DNA of 64,000 bases from Adiantum capillus-veneris (GCA_014529385.2 CM043958.1:150358793-150422792), one strand, 5' to 3'. Counted from the first letter of the stretch, positions 1 through 11,342 are shown. Notes: generated from the letters alone by a model not told the origin. Program-made: numbers and translations.

Positions 1-732
1 GCCGAAATCCTAAGACATGCCATGCAAACTTAACTTTGACATCCAAGGCTCATCTTCCCTCCTTGCAATGTGGACACTCTCTCTTTATCACGTTAATAGC
101 TACTATCATGGAATTAGCTTGATCGATTTCACCTCTTGGACACCACAATGGTGAGTTGTTTTGGTTACTCATCTCTCTCTTATTTGCTATTCAAAATATA
201 CGCATGACTTGCAATGGTCATTACAAAAACATCGAAGCAACTTGATAAGCATGGTCACCACCATGCAAAGCATGTCACACCATCAAAGGCCTATTGATAA
301 TGCACAACCTTCATTGGGCCATGTCCTAGGGATTTGCATTAGGCTCACATTGATAGCCTATCGTAAAACTTGCAATTATGTTTTTGCTCTATGTTCCCTC
401 CAAATATAGTGTATACCTCCTCATGCGACTCATGAATCACCAACTAATGGATATACACTAATGATGGATTGCTTACTTTTGTAGGCACATAAGTGAGTTA
501 CTTTACTTAATTGTAGACAAAATTTTCACTGCTTCGTTGTTCCTTAGCTTGGTTTTTACAACTATCATAGCAACTCATTTATTGTCACCATTGCTAGCCA
601 AAATTGCATCGTAAACATGCAAACGAGTGCAAAGCATCACATCCCCTTATCTAGCTTGTCTAACTACATGGAGTCCTTGTGAAAGTTCCTCACATCTTTC
701 TCCTTTGCATCAAGCATGTAGTTAAATATGGG
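1..732. other. no gene recognised
   Basis: I see no coding motif, RNA gene or repeat boundary in this stretch. Short open frames exist on both strands but none shows a family signature. It ends at the poly(T) that begins the first minus-strand LINE. Confidence 0.4.
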
Positions 733-2215
733 ACTTTTTTTTTTTTGTGTGGGACAAAACTCAGAATCGTTAGCGGATTATATCAACAACCCAAAAGAAT
801 TACAATTATCAATCATGCTCGTGTCGAGCCATGACATCTTCCAACAACCATCAGTACATCGGCTAACAAGGGGGCCATCGCATGACAATTGTAAAACACT
901 TACCCATGTGGTTTCGATATTGCTGTAGTTACAACCTTGTTTCACTCTTCAAAGTTCTTTCGTTTCCCAATAGCTATAATCGCTTTCTTGCTTTCTTGGA
1001 TGATCTTCGTGAATCTGGCTGTTTCAATGACGTTCTCAAATAGTCGATAGTTCTTGGCCTTTTAGACATGTTTAAAGTAACAAAACCTGACGATTTGTGT
1101 ACTGATTAGAAGTGGTGGCTCATGAACACCTTCACACCCAAGAAGAAATCGTTCTTGCAGAACCCAATCTTCCATGTCTTTTGAACCCACTTGTATGTCT
1201 TTCCTACCAGGCAATCCTTGAAAGGTGGGGGAGGTTTTTACTTGCTAATCTGCATTGTGGGCATCTATCTAGACCAATCCCTCTAGCTAGGACCTTCACC
1301 CCAATCGAAAGGGCCCCCCACAGTACCTTCCAAACAAAGAACTTCATCCTAAGTGGCCATTGTGGGCACTAGATATTCTTAGCAATAGTCACCCACCTTG
1401 CCTCCGGCCATTGTTTACTCCACTGCTTGTCCAGGGAGGAGAACCAATCTAGCAAGCCCATGAGGATGTTGTACACCTCCTTGGTGCATGGTTAATGGAG
1501 GTGTCTGTCCATGGGCCATTGCCATGCTTTCCAATGAAAACTAGACTCACAGGTTGGTAGGCAGCAAATTGACAAGCCGTTCTAAGACTCTATTTACCAG
1601 CAATCTTTTAGTCCCATTGAGCTAGAACTGGGACGCTAGTTAGTATGATCCTTTCCAGTCATTGCTACTGTAGTCCCAAAACTGGCCCAATTGTTGTAGT
1701 CCTTTGTTGTTAATCTTTCTGGGCACCTCCCTCCAAGCAGGACTCAACAAGATGCTTCCCGCCTTAGAAAGCCACAGGGACTAGTGAGACATCGAGTTGT
1801 GAAAGTATCTAGTTACCTCTCCCCATTCTAAGGCCTCAGATGCTCTGTTGCACTTTTGGGCAAGCTCACTAGTTAAGCCCCCAAGCTTCATGTTAGACCA
1901 CCCACCAGGGGCAAGTAACTTGTCGTGAAGATCTAGCCCATTCCAATGGCCACCTTGCGAGCACAATTTGGAATTGTCCATCATGGCCTTTGTCATAACA
2001 TCCCAGGCTTGATCTTGCTTTGTGATTGCAACCAAAAACTTTGCACACTGGGCCTCCATATGAGTACTAAGGTTTAGTATTCTGAGGCCGTTGTGCTCCA
2101 AAGGTCTCGCTATTGCCTCCCACCTTGCCCACTGCCAATGTAGCAAGTCTTTATTGTTGTTTTTCTAGAGAAATCTTTTCACCGGTTTTAAGAACTCCTT
2201 CCAGTTGCATTTGGC
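733..2215 (-). pseudogene. 5'-truncated L1-type LINE, 3' part of ORF2
   Basis: The copy reads on the minus strand and starts at an 11-nt poly(T) (733-743), the complement of its poly(A) tail. Two parts of a plant L1 ORF2 can be recognised. At 1781-2146 the minus frame has the post-RT pattern WARWEAIARPLEHNGLRILN, matching the W..i..P...GGLGi.nl segment of plant L1 proteins. At about 1150-1380 a minus frame reads KFFVWKVLWGALSIGVKV, the start of the RVT zinc-binding domain, followed by decayed Cys/His positions. The RT palm, endonuclease and ORF1 are missing, as expected from 5' truncation. Frames are broken by stops, so no product is expected. The 3' non-coding part next to the poly(T) resembles those of the copies at 2218, 12171 and 12897, so all belong to one family. 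Confidence 0.7.
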
Positions 2216-2217
2216 TA

Positions 2218-2460
2218 TCTTTTTTTTACTTATTCGGCAAAACTCACAATAGTGAGTGGTATATTAGGATTCCACAAAAAAGAATTACATAATTCCCTGC
2301 TTGGATCAAGCTAGGGCATCCCCAGTACATAGTAAGTCGGCTATTTTGGGAGACACCTGATCACACAAACCCCATCTACATCAACTGATCCGAGAGCCAC
2401 CGACTGACCACAAGGACTACTAGATGACAAGGGAGCCACCCTGACAATTGATCAAGACTT
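2218..2460 (-). mobile_element. LINE 3' end (same family)
   Basis: Poly(T) at about 2220-2228 is followed by a 3' UTR whose GCAAAACTCACAATAGTGAG motif recurs in diverged form after the poly(T) runs at 733, 12172 and 12898. No coding part of ORF2 is visible, so this is a heavily 5'-truncated insertion. The right edge is uncertain. Confidence 0.5.
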
Positions 2461-3268
2461 AGATTGGATCAACCCCACCCATCCGAAGAGGAACCAGAGA
2501 GAGACCGTTTGAGGTTGCCACTAGATAGGGCAGGCTACCACCCCGCACGGACTGACCACCAAACTGGCCAGACGACAACGCTGCAAACAAACCCTCAAAC
2601 ACAAAAAAAAACCTTCAAAACCCTGACCCAAGACAATGAGCCGAGCAGAAACCACCACAAACAAATTGCAAGAGACAAATCATCAGAAGGCACCTTCAAC
2701 ATCCAACCCGCATCATGGAGTCAAAAAATCAAGGTTAAAACCAGTCTTCACAATAGTGTAACGAGGCCCAGATTAGAAACGACCTCACCTCCACTACCGA
2801 TTTTGTCACCCTTGAAAGCCGTTCTTCCATATTTTTTGGGCCCAATATTTCAATGGAAATTGACCACCTAGCAAAGAGAGCCCTACCTTCAGCACGGTAG
2901 CCCACAAACTCAATATGCTTTGTCTGCTCCCCATGTTGAGGTAGCCACCTCCGAGTGCTTCGTTCGAAGTACACACATGCAATACGACGTGTTATGTGCA
3001 GCGGAAGTGAATGTTGAACTTTGCTCAAGATGAGTGCTCCGAACTGTGCTCAAGGGTTCCTTTTATTTACGGAAGGGAGAGCCTTCTGTACCTTTAGTGA
3101 GAGAGTGCAATGTACACAAACAAAGTGGATGAACACTGTGAATGAAGGTGCTGAGACTGAGAGATAGAGAGAGAAGAGAATACGACACCGGGAAGTTGTC
3201 AAACCCAACCATCCATTGGCGAGGTCAAGGCACACATATTTTTATCGAAACCACTAGGCATAAAAGAC
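2461..3268. other. no gene recognised
   Basis: A 135-codon open frame at 2464-2871 (plus) is Pro/Thr/Gln-rich and overlaps a 97-codon frame on the other strand. Neither has a recognisable motif or a coherent context. I do not call a gene. Confidence 0.3.
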
Positions 3269-3985
3269 GTGAAGCTTACAAAGCATGGGAGGATATATCA
3301 CTCCATCTATGTTAGCAAAGTTGAGTATCTACAATGGAAAAAGCTGCATATGGTAGTGAAGGACCAGGAGCCAGCTCCTCGCAATGCCAAGGATGATGTC
3401 TGGCATTCCATAGGTGCACTCTTTTTAAGTGTGACAAAGATGATTGGTCACAAGAGAATCTTAGCAAGTTTAGAAAGTTTAAAGAGAACCTCGGAAGGAG
3501 AGAGAATAAGTGTCTCTTATATGGTGAAAACCCTGAAGGGCACCATTAAGACTTTCACTAGCTCTCCTAACTTGACGTGTGTGATGATCAAGAAAATATG
3601 CAAAACCTTGTTGGCTGGGATTGAGGTGTTTGCGCCTTCCAAAGCTACATACTCAATAGTCTTGTCAAACAGGCAACATTGTCACCACGATGACATATGA
3701 TTTGTCAAAGCAGCCATCTCTAGACATATTACATTTGCTCTATCAAAGGATCATGCTCTTACCCAGCTACCACATGCAAACTTTTGAAGAAGCCTTCTAC
3801 ACCAGATTCTTGACATATGATAGAAAAATATTCGGCCCCACAGTCACCTTGGGCAATATAAGATACGAATCATACCTGAAGTTGCTAAAGCCGCAAGGAT
3901 TCCATTGACACCAAGACAGCTTTTACCAGAAGCAGAAGATCAAGACCTATCATGTCAAGGACATCATGGACGCGGAAGGGGAGAG
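3269..3985 (+). pseudogene. unrecognised open frames upstream of an LTR-like sequence
   Basis: Two adjacent plus frames (143 codons at 3269-3700 and 72 codons at 3690-3908) sit directly before a purine-rich run (CGGAAGGGGAGAG, about 3972-3985) and an LTR-like start TGTTGATGGCG. That position suggests the 3' end of a retrotransposon internal region. I do not recognise the protein. It is mildly basic, has no zinc knuckle or RNase H signature, and the second frame overlaps the first by 11 bases, so a frameshift may separate them. It could equally be unrelated captured sequence. Confidence 0.3.
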
Positions 3986-4180
3986 TGTTGATGGCGAAAC
4001 ACAGAAGAAGCTTCCCCAACTTATTGTATCATTATTTTTTGAAGCAGAATGACATTTTTGTAATATTTGAGCAGCCATTAAACTTTATGGGAACAAGCCT
4101 CTAGGGAGGTATTGTATATAAGATAAATTTTATAACCCTAAGTCCAACTTTTGAATTAATCAAGTGAGTGTGTGTGAGAG
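3986..4180 (+). repeat. LTR-like sequence, plus copy of inverted pair
   Basis: It begins TGTTGATGGCGAAACACAG after a purine-rich tract and contains TATATAAG-like and poly(A)-like AT-rich stretches. It matches the reverse complement of 4743-4931 over about 180 bp with scattered substitutions. The start and the preceding purine tract suggest a 3' LTR of a Copia-like element. Confidence 0.55.
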
Positions 4181-4680
4181 AGAGTATACCCCCAAGAAAC
4201 CCCCCTTCTTGCTTTAGTCGACCCCCCCTTGTAGCTCATGCGCTAGTGAAAGCAAACCAACCTACGATGCTCATGCTATTTGAAACTAGGCCAAATGCAT
4301 TCAAAATGTCATGAAACTCACAGGATACACTCTCCTTATCACGAGATCAATACCCTATGGACTATAGCTTGGTATCCGACCTCAAACTACCTTGTGCGAC
4401 AATTGTCTACAAAGACAGGCATCAAAATACATGTCACCATTTTTTGTTGTGCATGGTCCTAATGGGTAGCTCTACTTGCCATGAACCCATAGGTACAAAG
4501 AAATCACTGGACGGACACCCAATTTACAAGAAAACTCACCCAAAAGCTCATAGGAGCTCGCTTTGTGACGGTGCCGAAATCCTACAAACTTGGCGTTGGA
4601 TGGAAGCCTTCACTGTTGCTAACGCATTGGCGGTGTCGTTTTTGCAATGGACCTTCCATAGGACACGTAGGGAACAGAAG

Positions 4681-4684
<4 letters not shown>

Positions 4685-4723
<39 letters not shown>
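4685..4723. repeat. (CT)n microsatellite
   Basis: An uninterrupted CT run of about 39 bp, next to the inverted LTR-like copy at 4743-4931. The plus copy at 3986 is likewise followed by a short GA run. Confidence 0.9.
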
Positions 4724-4724
<1 letters not shown>

Positions 4725-4742
4725 GATCCAGCGCACAGTAAA

Positions 4743-4931
4743 CTATTGATTTGATTAATTCAAAATTTGGGCTTAGGGTTATAAGATTTAGCTTATATAC
4801 AATTCCTCCCTAGAGGATTGTTCCCACAAAGTCTAATGGCTGCTCAAATATTACAAAAAATGTCATTCCATTTCGAAAAATAATGATACAATAAGTTGGG
4901 GAAGCTTCTTCTGTGTTTCACCGTCAACACG
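4743..4931 (-). repeat. LTR-like sequence, minus copy of inverted pair
   Basis: Read on the minus strand it starts GTTGACGGTGAAACACAG and follows the plus copy at 3986 through the same landmarks (GAAGAAGCTTCCCC, AGCAGCCATTA, CTCTAGGGAGG) to GAATTAATCAA. Two insertions in opposite orientation or an inversion would explain the arrangement. Confidence 0.55.
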
Positions 4932-6010
4932 TCACATTATTTGTAGACTTTTGAAGAAAGCTACCACCTTTTTTGCAATTTACTCTTCAATCTTTAATCC
5001 CCTACCCAAGGATCTACAAGCACAACACAAAGCTTACCAAAATACAGACATATCAAATCCACAACAATTTATAGCCCACATAGTTGAAGTCGAAGCTAGC
5101 GGTTGCAAAGTATAGATGACCAATTCAAGCACTTAAAAAAACAAGTACTGATTGAGCAATGTCAAGAAGGACGATCATCTAGGAGGGGGAGCGTTAACAG
5201 ATGTTGATGCAAAAACACCGTCTACCCCAAATGTCTTTGTAAAGCCAAACTATGTAAAGGTATTGTAGAAGCCCTTCTCAAGGGTTGTAATTGTTGGATT
5301 TTTCTCTCATTACATAACTCCATAATCCCATGGAAACTGGAGCTTAAAGATATCTTTTTAAAGCCCTAGGTATAAAGTTCTAATTAAAACAAGAGAATGG
5401 GACTTTTTAGATAAGCGTGAATAGGAGAAATTAACACAGATTTATCTTTAATCATCATATCTTTCTCTCTAGTAATCCAAATTGAGTTCCACCTATTGCA
5501 TTCTGTTTCTCTCCTCTTGCTCTTTCTAACAAGTATATTCTTAGTTTGATTGAAGTTTGTGTCTATGTTGTGTGAGCTTAAATCTACTATTTTGGTGATA
5601 TTTTTGAGTGCTATTGCTAATTTTGTGATAGAATATTGTTCCTAGACCTTAGAAGATCTTATTAGACCACTTTTGTTCATGTTTTGTTGACCTAAAAACT
5701 TAATGATGGGTCTTAGAAAGGGTTGAGATAGGTTCTATTAATCCCTGCTTATAGTCTCCCATGATCTCCTACTATATCAAACTCATTTAGTTGAGAAATC
5801 ATCAAGTAGTTAGCACAAGAAAGGATCAAGTGTATGCTTGTAGTTTGACTATTAAAGATGATTTGTGACTGCTTGTCGTGAGTGCAATAGTAACTTGGTT
5901 GGGCTCAACAACCCAACGCATCTTCGTGCCCCATCCTAGTCACTTTCCTGAGTATTAGCATTAGGTTATGTTCGTGTCAAATAGCTATATGTCCTTTGTG
6001 GAAATTTGTT
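4932..6010. other. no gene recognised; possible retrotransposon 3' end near 5.2 kb
   Basis: No coding motif. Around 5191-5215 a polypurine run (AGGAGGGGGAG) precedes TGTTGATGC, resembling the PPT/3' LTR junction of Copia elements, but no matching second LTR was found. Confidence 0.3.
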
Positions 6011-6017
6011 AACAATT

Positions 6018-6535
6018 GTGAAGCACTTCAAAGCACTTGGAAGGATCGTGAAGCACTTTGAGCATCGTGAAGCACTTGGAAGCACTTAGAGGCATTGTGG
6101 ACCACTTGAAAACACTGTAAATCACTATGAGGCACTCAAAAGCCCTTTGAATCATAATTCAGCCAGCTTAAGCACTTTGGGGCACTATGAAGCATTGTGG
6201 AGCCCTATGAAGCACATTGAGGCCATGTGAAGCACTTCAAAGCAATTGGAACCACTATGAAGCACTTCGAGACACTTTGAAGCACTATGAAAAATTGTCA
6301 AGCACTATGAAGCATTGTGGATATCTTGATTACACTATGAAGCACTACAAGGCATCAAAAGACACTATGAAGCAGTTCAAAGCATTGTGAGGCACTACAA
6401 ATCATGTGTTCAAAACACTTTAAAGCACTATGAATCACTACAAAGCATTGGAAAACAATGTGAAGCACTCAAACCACTAGGAATCACTACAAACCACTAT
6501 GAAGCACTACAAATAGTGAAGCACTCCTAGCTTTG
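6018..6535 (+). repeat. degenerate GAAGCACT minisatellite
   Basis: The octamer GAAGCACT, often preceded by TAT or TGT and followed by an A/T-rich triplet, recurs dozens of times at spacings of about 11-20 bp. Variants are GAGGCACT, GAATCACT and GAAGCATT. Units such as TATGAAGCACTACAA are commonest in the right half. No open frame runs through it, so it is not a coding repeat. Confidence 0.8.
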
Positions 6536-6539
6536 TAAA

Positions 6540-7585
6540 GAATTGTATTCATGTCACATGCTACTCCAGAGGCTATCTGACAATAGTCTCAAGACTTATT
6601 AATCATATGAATAAATATACGACACCTAAAAGCATTGTGAAGTACTTTGATCCACTATCAGACATTGGTTGGTATTTCAAAAGTTGTATACCTGAGGTGA
6701 ATCCAGAATGTGCACTAGATGCCCATCCTCCTTCAACATATATCACTTTTGTTAGGAGAGACACAATCTAAGCTAGCCAAATATTGAACACAATGTTCTT
6801 GATTTTTAAAGTGAGTTTGGTTGTACGATGTGTTTGTCTGTGACACACTACCAAAGGAAGCAATCCATTATCATCTTCGAGTTGCAACCAGCATGTGGCC
6901 AAAATTATATTTCATTGGTGTAAACCCAAAGCCTTCACAACATATTTACTACTCAAATGCTTTGCAAGAGCCACATTAGCACCGTTGAGGGAAGCCATGA
7001 AAATTTCCCTTTTCAAAAATAGTTCATTATTCGAATGTGGTGTCTTCAGACAACTTATTGTAGATTTTTGAGAAGATATCTCTTTGCACCATGTTTGATG
7101 TATGTATCTACACCAAGAAAGTTGGCTATTAAAGGAGTTGTCTTGGAATCTTAACTTGCAAACCATTGGTAATCGCCTTTGTTATTTTGTGCTAGCACCT
7201 AGCCACTGCTCGTTTTTTCATAAATGGTCTTACTCATCAATATTACCTTCCTCTCTCCTTCGTAGCATCCTCTTCTCGATGGTTCTTTGCTCTTCGTTTT
7301 TGGCACTCCAAAAGCTTCTTAAACCCAAAACAAGATCCCATGACATGCGTTCTGAGGTGGAAAATTGTGGACAAAGAGCACCTCCGATTGAATTTGCATA
7401 CAAGTACGTCATTTGATTAATACATGCAACTTATCCATTGAACTATCATGGGCACAAGTGTGTATTGGAATAATCGCTAACATTCACGTTCACCCTGCGA
7501 CCCCATATATGGAGCAATGAACCCAGCAGGTAAACATGCCACTCCTTGCATGCTTTGAGTCTATAGGTGGTCCACAAGTTGATGC
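6540..7585. other. no gene recognised
   Basis: Short overlapping frames on both strands around 6912-7416 have no family signature. I see no RNA gene or repeat here. Confidence 0.35.
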
Positions 7586-7590
7586 ACGCG

Positions 7591-7630
<40 letters not shown>

Positions 7631-7722
7631 TGGGAGGTCACTTATGGGGGGAGATCAAGCGAGATGGCTGATAAGTACTACATAGGCGACTCTATGCTAT
7701 AAACTATGCAATGGCCATGGCC

Positions 7723-7783
<61 letters not shown>

Positions 7784-7860
7784 TTGATAAGTACTACATA
7801 GGTGACTCTATGCTATAAACTATGCAGTAGCCATGGCCCTGAGGGGGGGGGGAGGGGGGG
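7586..7860. repeat. microsatellites inside a tandem duplication
   Basis: A (GC)n(CA)n run (about 7587-7628), a (GA)n run of about 55 bp (7725-7780) and a G-rich run (7844-7860) are interleaved with a duplicated block. The block GATAAGTACTACATAGG...CTATGCTATAAACTATGCA appears at about 7668-7722 and again at 7785-7840 with few changes, so the GA run lies inside or at the joint of a tandem duplication. Confidence 0.8.
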
Positions 7861-8614
7861 TAAGGATACCGCTACGTAGCCTAAGCTAGCTCCAAGAAGA
7901 GAGCTACAAAGAGGTTGCTACCAATGTAAGAGTGCAAGAGAGAATTTAAGAAAAGTTTTGAATGTTTCAATTGGCATCCATTAATGAAGGCTCCCACCAC
8001 TATATTCATTTAAGTTGAGATCAAAATTTGAAGCTCTCTCTCTCTCCCCTCCCGTATTCTTTCCCAAAAACCCTTGTTGAACCCTCCAACAAAGTGGTAT
8101 CTAGGACACCTCCTTTTGGTAACACCAATTCATGCCTTGACCCTATTACACAAATGTTAAATATGTGTATGATACTATTTGTGTTTGTGCATGCGCATAT
8201 GCATGCGCGGCCACCCTTTCCCAAGCACCATACTCAACAAGTTAGTAAGCCCATTGAGTATGGACTCAACCTCAGCAGTACGATGAGCATGTAAGTAAAG
8301 CCCCATGTTGGGCTAGTAATTATCTCTGATAACAATTGTAGTGAGAGTGTTTCTTAGTTTCTCCTGATAGTTGTATAAAAACAAACAATGTTTTTGAGAA
8401 CAGTGTACTCCACGAAAAATCAAGTGGACAAAACAATCAAGTGATTAATTTTCAATATGTTTAATAGGTGTCATTGAGCCTATGAGTTGTTATCTATGCT
8501 AAACTCAAAAACACTTCGACTAACTACGATCCTAAGAAGTAAAAATCTTTTGTCATCTAAAGTGTTTAACATAAAACCTACTTCATTTAAAAGGAGATAA
8601 TGACTCCCTCCTAA
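7861..8614. other. no gene recognised
   Basis: The 88-codon plus frame at 8028-8294 overlaps a 67-codon minus frame and has no recognisable motif. The region separates the microsatellite block from the Helitron-like terminus at 8615. Confidence 0.35.
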
Positions 8615-8721
8615 TCTATACTAATAGATAATGGGGGAAGGGGTTCCGGCCCCTCCCCCTGACACGTGTCGTGAGCAGCTTCAATCGGCCAGTTCCTAAG
8701 GTGTGTGCATTGCAACCGGGC

Positions 8722-8772
<51 letters not shown>

Positions 8773-8775
8773 GGC
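8615..8775 (+). mobile_element. Helitron-like 5' terminus with GA microsatellite
   Basis: The sequence A|TCTATACTAATAGATAA followed by a G-rich stretch has the form of plant Helitron 5' ends (insertion after A, TC start, TATACTA). Downstream it shares CGGCCAGT and GGTGTGT landmarks with the copy at 9441, then enters a (GA)n run of about 45 bp. No Rep or helicase is present, so it would be non-autonomous. The 3' end was not identified. Confidence 0.45.
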
Positions 8776-8800
8776 GTGCTGCTTTCTCTTCCAAGCGCGT

Positions 8801-8841
<41 letters not shown>

Positions 8842-8943
8842 CGACTGTCTGCCTTTGTTGAGCTCAGTCAAAGGCAACCATAAAGATGACAGAGCATGGC
8901 GCAGGGTTTGCTTAAGGTGCTCACAAGCCGCCATGCATGTCGC

Positions 8944-8945
<2 letters not shown>

Positions 8946-8988
<43 letters not shown>

Positions 8989-9338
8989 AATGTTATATTA
9001 ACGTCATCAAATGTTGTGTGTGTGAGAGAGAGAGAGAGATGAAATGTTATATTAACGTCTTCAAAAGGCCAAACGATCTATGAGATTTTAAAAAAGCCCA
9101 AATGACCTATGAGATCAATTTTAAAAAAAGTGAGAGCAAGGTCAATCCCCCCCCCCCCTCTCTCTTCCCTCTCTCTCTCACAACTCGCTCTTGGGATAGT
9201 TTCCTACGACGTTAAAACTCTCTTCTTCTTCTTCTTCTTCTTCTTTTTCTTCTCCCTGTGTGTGTGTGTAAATAGTAGGGCGGCATTGATTGGATCAAGA
9301 TAGGTCAATAATATGAAAGAGATCACGTCGTCAAATGT

Positions 9339-9402
<64 letters not shown>

Positions 9403-9559
9403 AATGTTATATTAACGTCTTCAAAAGGCCAAACGACCTATCTATACTATAGATAAAAGGGGAGGTGTTTCTGACTGCCAGGTGGCGCTACCTCCTTCAT
9501 CCGGCCAGTCCCGGTGGTGTGTTGTAGACGTGCGATCAGCTCCGGATTGCACGCAGAGG

Positions 9560-9601
<42 letters not shown>

Positions 9602-9692
9602 CTGCCTTCGCGCTACGTACGGGCCCCCCTTGACCTCCACTTATGCACGGTCCCCCATTCATGCAGCCTGTGTTCCTTGCGCTTCGGCTGCA

Positions 9693-9762
<70 letters not shown>

Positions 9763-9821
9763 CAAGGGAGAGGGAAAAATGAAATGAAATGTTATATTGA
9801 AAACTGCTTGGCCGCCTGTTC

Positions 9822-9887
<66 letters not shown>

Positions 9888-9908
9888 GAAATAAAATGTT
9901 ATATTAAA
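8946..9908. repeat. GA microsatellites sharing an ATGAAATGTTATATTA flank
   Basis: GA/GT microsatellites at about 8946-8986, 9015-9040, 9341-9399, 9698-9761 and 9824-9884 are each followed on the right by ATGAAATGTTATATTA or a close variant. Two flanks continue identically into AACGTCTTCAAAAGGCCAAA (9047 and 9407). The repeated unit therefore includes unique sequence as well as the microsatellite, and has been copied several times. Confidence 0.75.
9441..9602 (+). mobile_element. Helitron-like 5' terminus with GA microsatellite
   Basis: A|TCTATACTATAGATAAAAGG is a second Helitron-like 5' end. Its body shares CGGCCAGTCCCGGTGGTGTG with the 8615 copy and leads into (GA)n at 9558-9600. It appears to have inserted beside, or grown out of, the shared microsatellite flank that ends at about 9440. 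Confidence 0.5.
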
Positions 9909-9990
9909 TAAATGATGAGAGAGTAAGGTTTGGAGATGAATTGCTTCATTAGTTTTAGACATAATTGCCCTTTTTTGTGATGTGTCTCAG

Positions 9991-10240
9991 CTTAATATCT
10001 TGCCGTTTTCAATTTTTAAAATTCCGGTTCACGGCAAGGGGAAAAGGAGAAATTCCGCCCCATAATAGAGAAAAATTCTGCCTAATATTTTGCCGTTTTA
10101 AATTTTTAAAATGCCGGTTCATGGCAAGGGGAAAAGGAGAAATTCTGCCCCATAATAGAGAAAAATTCCTCCCCATAATTTTTAAAATTTCCTCTTGGCA
10201 AATTCAAGGAAAGGAATTTTGTATGTTTGGAAAAATGATT
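9991..10240. repeat. dispersed repeat with internal 90-bp tandem duplication
   Basis: The unit CTTAATATCTTGCCGTTTT...CGGCAAGGGGAAAAGGAG...CCCCATAATAGAG occurs twice at a 90-bp period (TGCCGTTTT at 10001 and 10091). It continues into CTTGGCAAATTCAAGGAAAG. Further copies lie at 10305-10385 and 15130-15305. Confidence 0.75.
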
Positions 10241-10304
10241 TTTCCTGAACACTGGTCGGGACTAGGGAGAAGATGGACCATGGTGGCCGGCTGTTGACAG
10301 CTGA

Positions 10305-10379
10305 GCTTAATATCTTGTTGTTTTCAATTTCCAAAATGCCGGTTCACGGCAAGGGGAAAAGGAGAAATTCCGCCCCATA

Positions 10380-10438
<59 letters not shown>
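10305..10438. repeat. third copy of the 9991 repeat, ending in (GA)n
   Basis: It repeats CTTAATATCTTG..., GCCGGTTCACGGCAAGGGG and CCGCCCCATAATAGAG, then runs directly into a GA microsatellite (10382-10437). The microsatellite arises exactly at the AATAGAGA of the unit, which suggests a seed for GA expansion. Confidence 0.7.
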
Positions 10439-10439
<1 letters not shown>

Positions 10440-10440
10440 T

Positions 10441-10520
10441 TATGTCGCACAACAACCAAGGTGCACGGTGGCCAGTGCACAAAATTGCGAATGCAAGTGC
10501 AGCCTGCCTCGAACGACCTG

Positions 10521-10554
<34 letters not shown>

Positions 10555-10665
10555 CCAAGGAGGTCCCGGGGGGTTGCCGTTGCTGGAGATGGCCTTTTGC
10601 CTTTATGTCGCACGACAACCAAGGTGAATGGCGGCCAGTGCACAAAATCTTTCTCTGTGTGGGGA
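10441..10665. repeat. duplicated block around a GA run
   Basis: TATGTCGCACAACAACCAAG...GGCCAGTGCACAAAAT at 10441-10487 recurs at 10602-10650 with a few substitutions; a short (GA)n lies between. Copying of single-copy sequence together with microsatellite is seen again. Confidence 0.7.
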
Positions 10666-10990
10666 GATTAATTATAGGGGAAGGGTTTCTAGGACCTGTA
10701 AATCCTTACAGAGTAGCAAAATCCAATTTGGGAGGCTTTTAGGAGTAAGTTGGTGGCAAGTGCGATGGGGGTAAAGAGGGGCCATGCCACCGCCAAAGGC
10801 GACGCCGTTTTACTAGTACATGTTGAGATTCCAACATTTTTAAAGAATTTTTTGCATTGCATCTTCTTTTGTCATATAGACCCTCTAAAACTTCTTGCAA
10901 CACTAAAAAAGCTAGACATATCCACCTATCAAAACCCACAACACTTATATCCAAAAGTAGATTATAGGTGACCTAGGTCCTCATGTTCAA

Positions 10991-11056
10991 GGTCAAACCA
11001 TAGCAAACATGGACATCTTTAAAGGTCAAACCATAGCAAACATGGACATCTTTAAG
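10991..11056. repeat. 33-bp tandem duplication
   Basis: GGTCAAACCATAGCAAACAT plus GGACATCTTTAA is present twice in tandem at a 33-bp period with no visible difference. It is likely recent. Confidence 0.85.
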
Positions 11057-11342
11057 CAAAGATAGGGCTCTCACTTGCATCCTTGGAAACAAGCCAGTAG
11101 GTTTTGTTATCCTTAAATATATTTTACAAGTGTTAAAAGAGCCTATTATCAATATCAAAACTTAAAATTTATTAGCTTAACTACAATTTTAATTAGTGTG
11201 TGTGTATGAGAGAGAGAGAGAGAGAGAGAGAAAGAATAAGATAAAGAGAATATCATAACTTTTGTATTGCCCAAGTATCGTAGATTGGCTATCCCATTTT
11301 TCCTCTTGAGTAACAAACCTTTAATTAAGACCCATGAGGTTG

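Noticed and set aside
2464-2871. 135-codon Pro/Gln/Thr-rich plus frame
   Set aside because: Composition-driven, overlapped by an opposite-strand frame of similar length, and with no motif.
6018-6535. CRISPR-like array
   Set aside because: The repeated unit is too short and too variable, spacers are not uniform, and the context is eukaryotic.
4548-9894. Open frames rich in Ser-Leu or Arg-Glu repeats (for example at 4548-4736, 8611-8947, 9447-9894, 10307-10645)
   Set aside because: They are translations of (GA)n or (CT)n microsatellites, open in every frame for trivial reasons.
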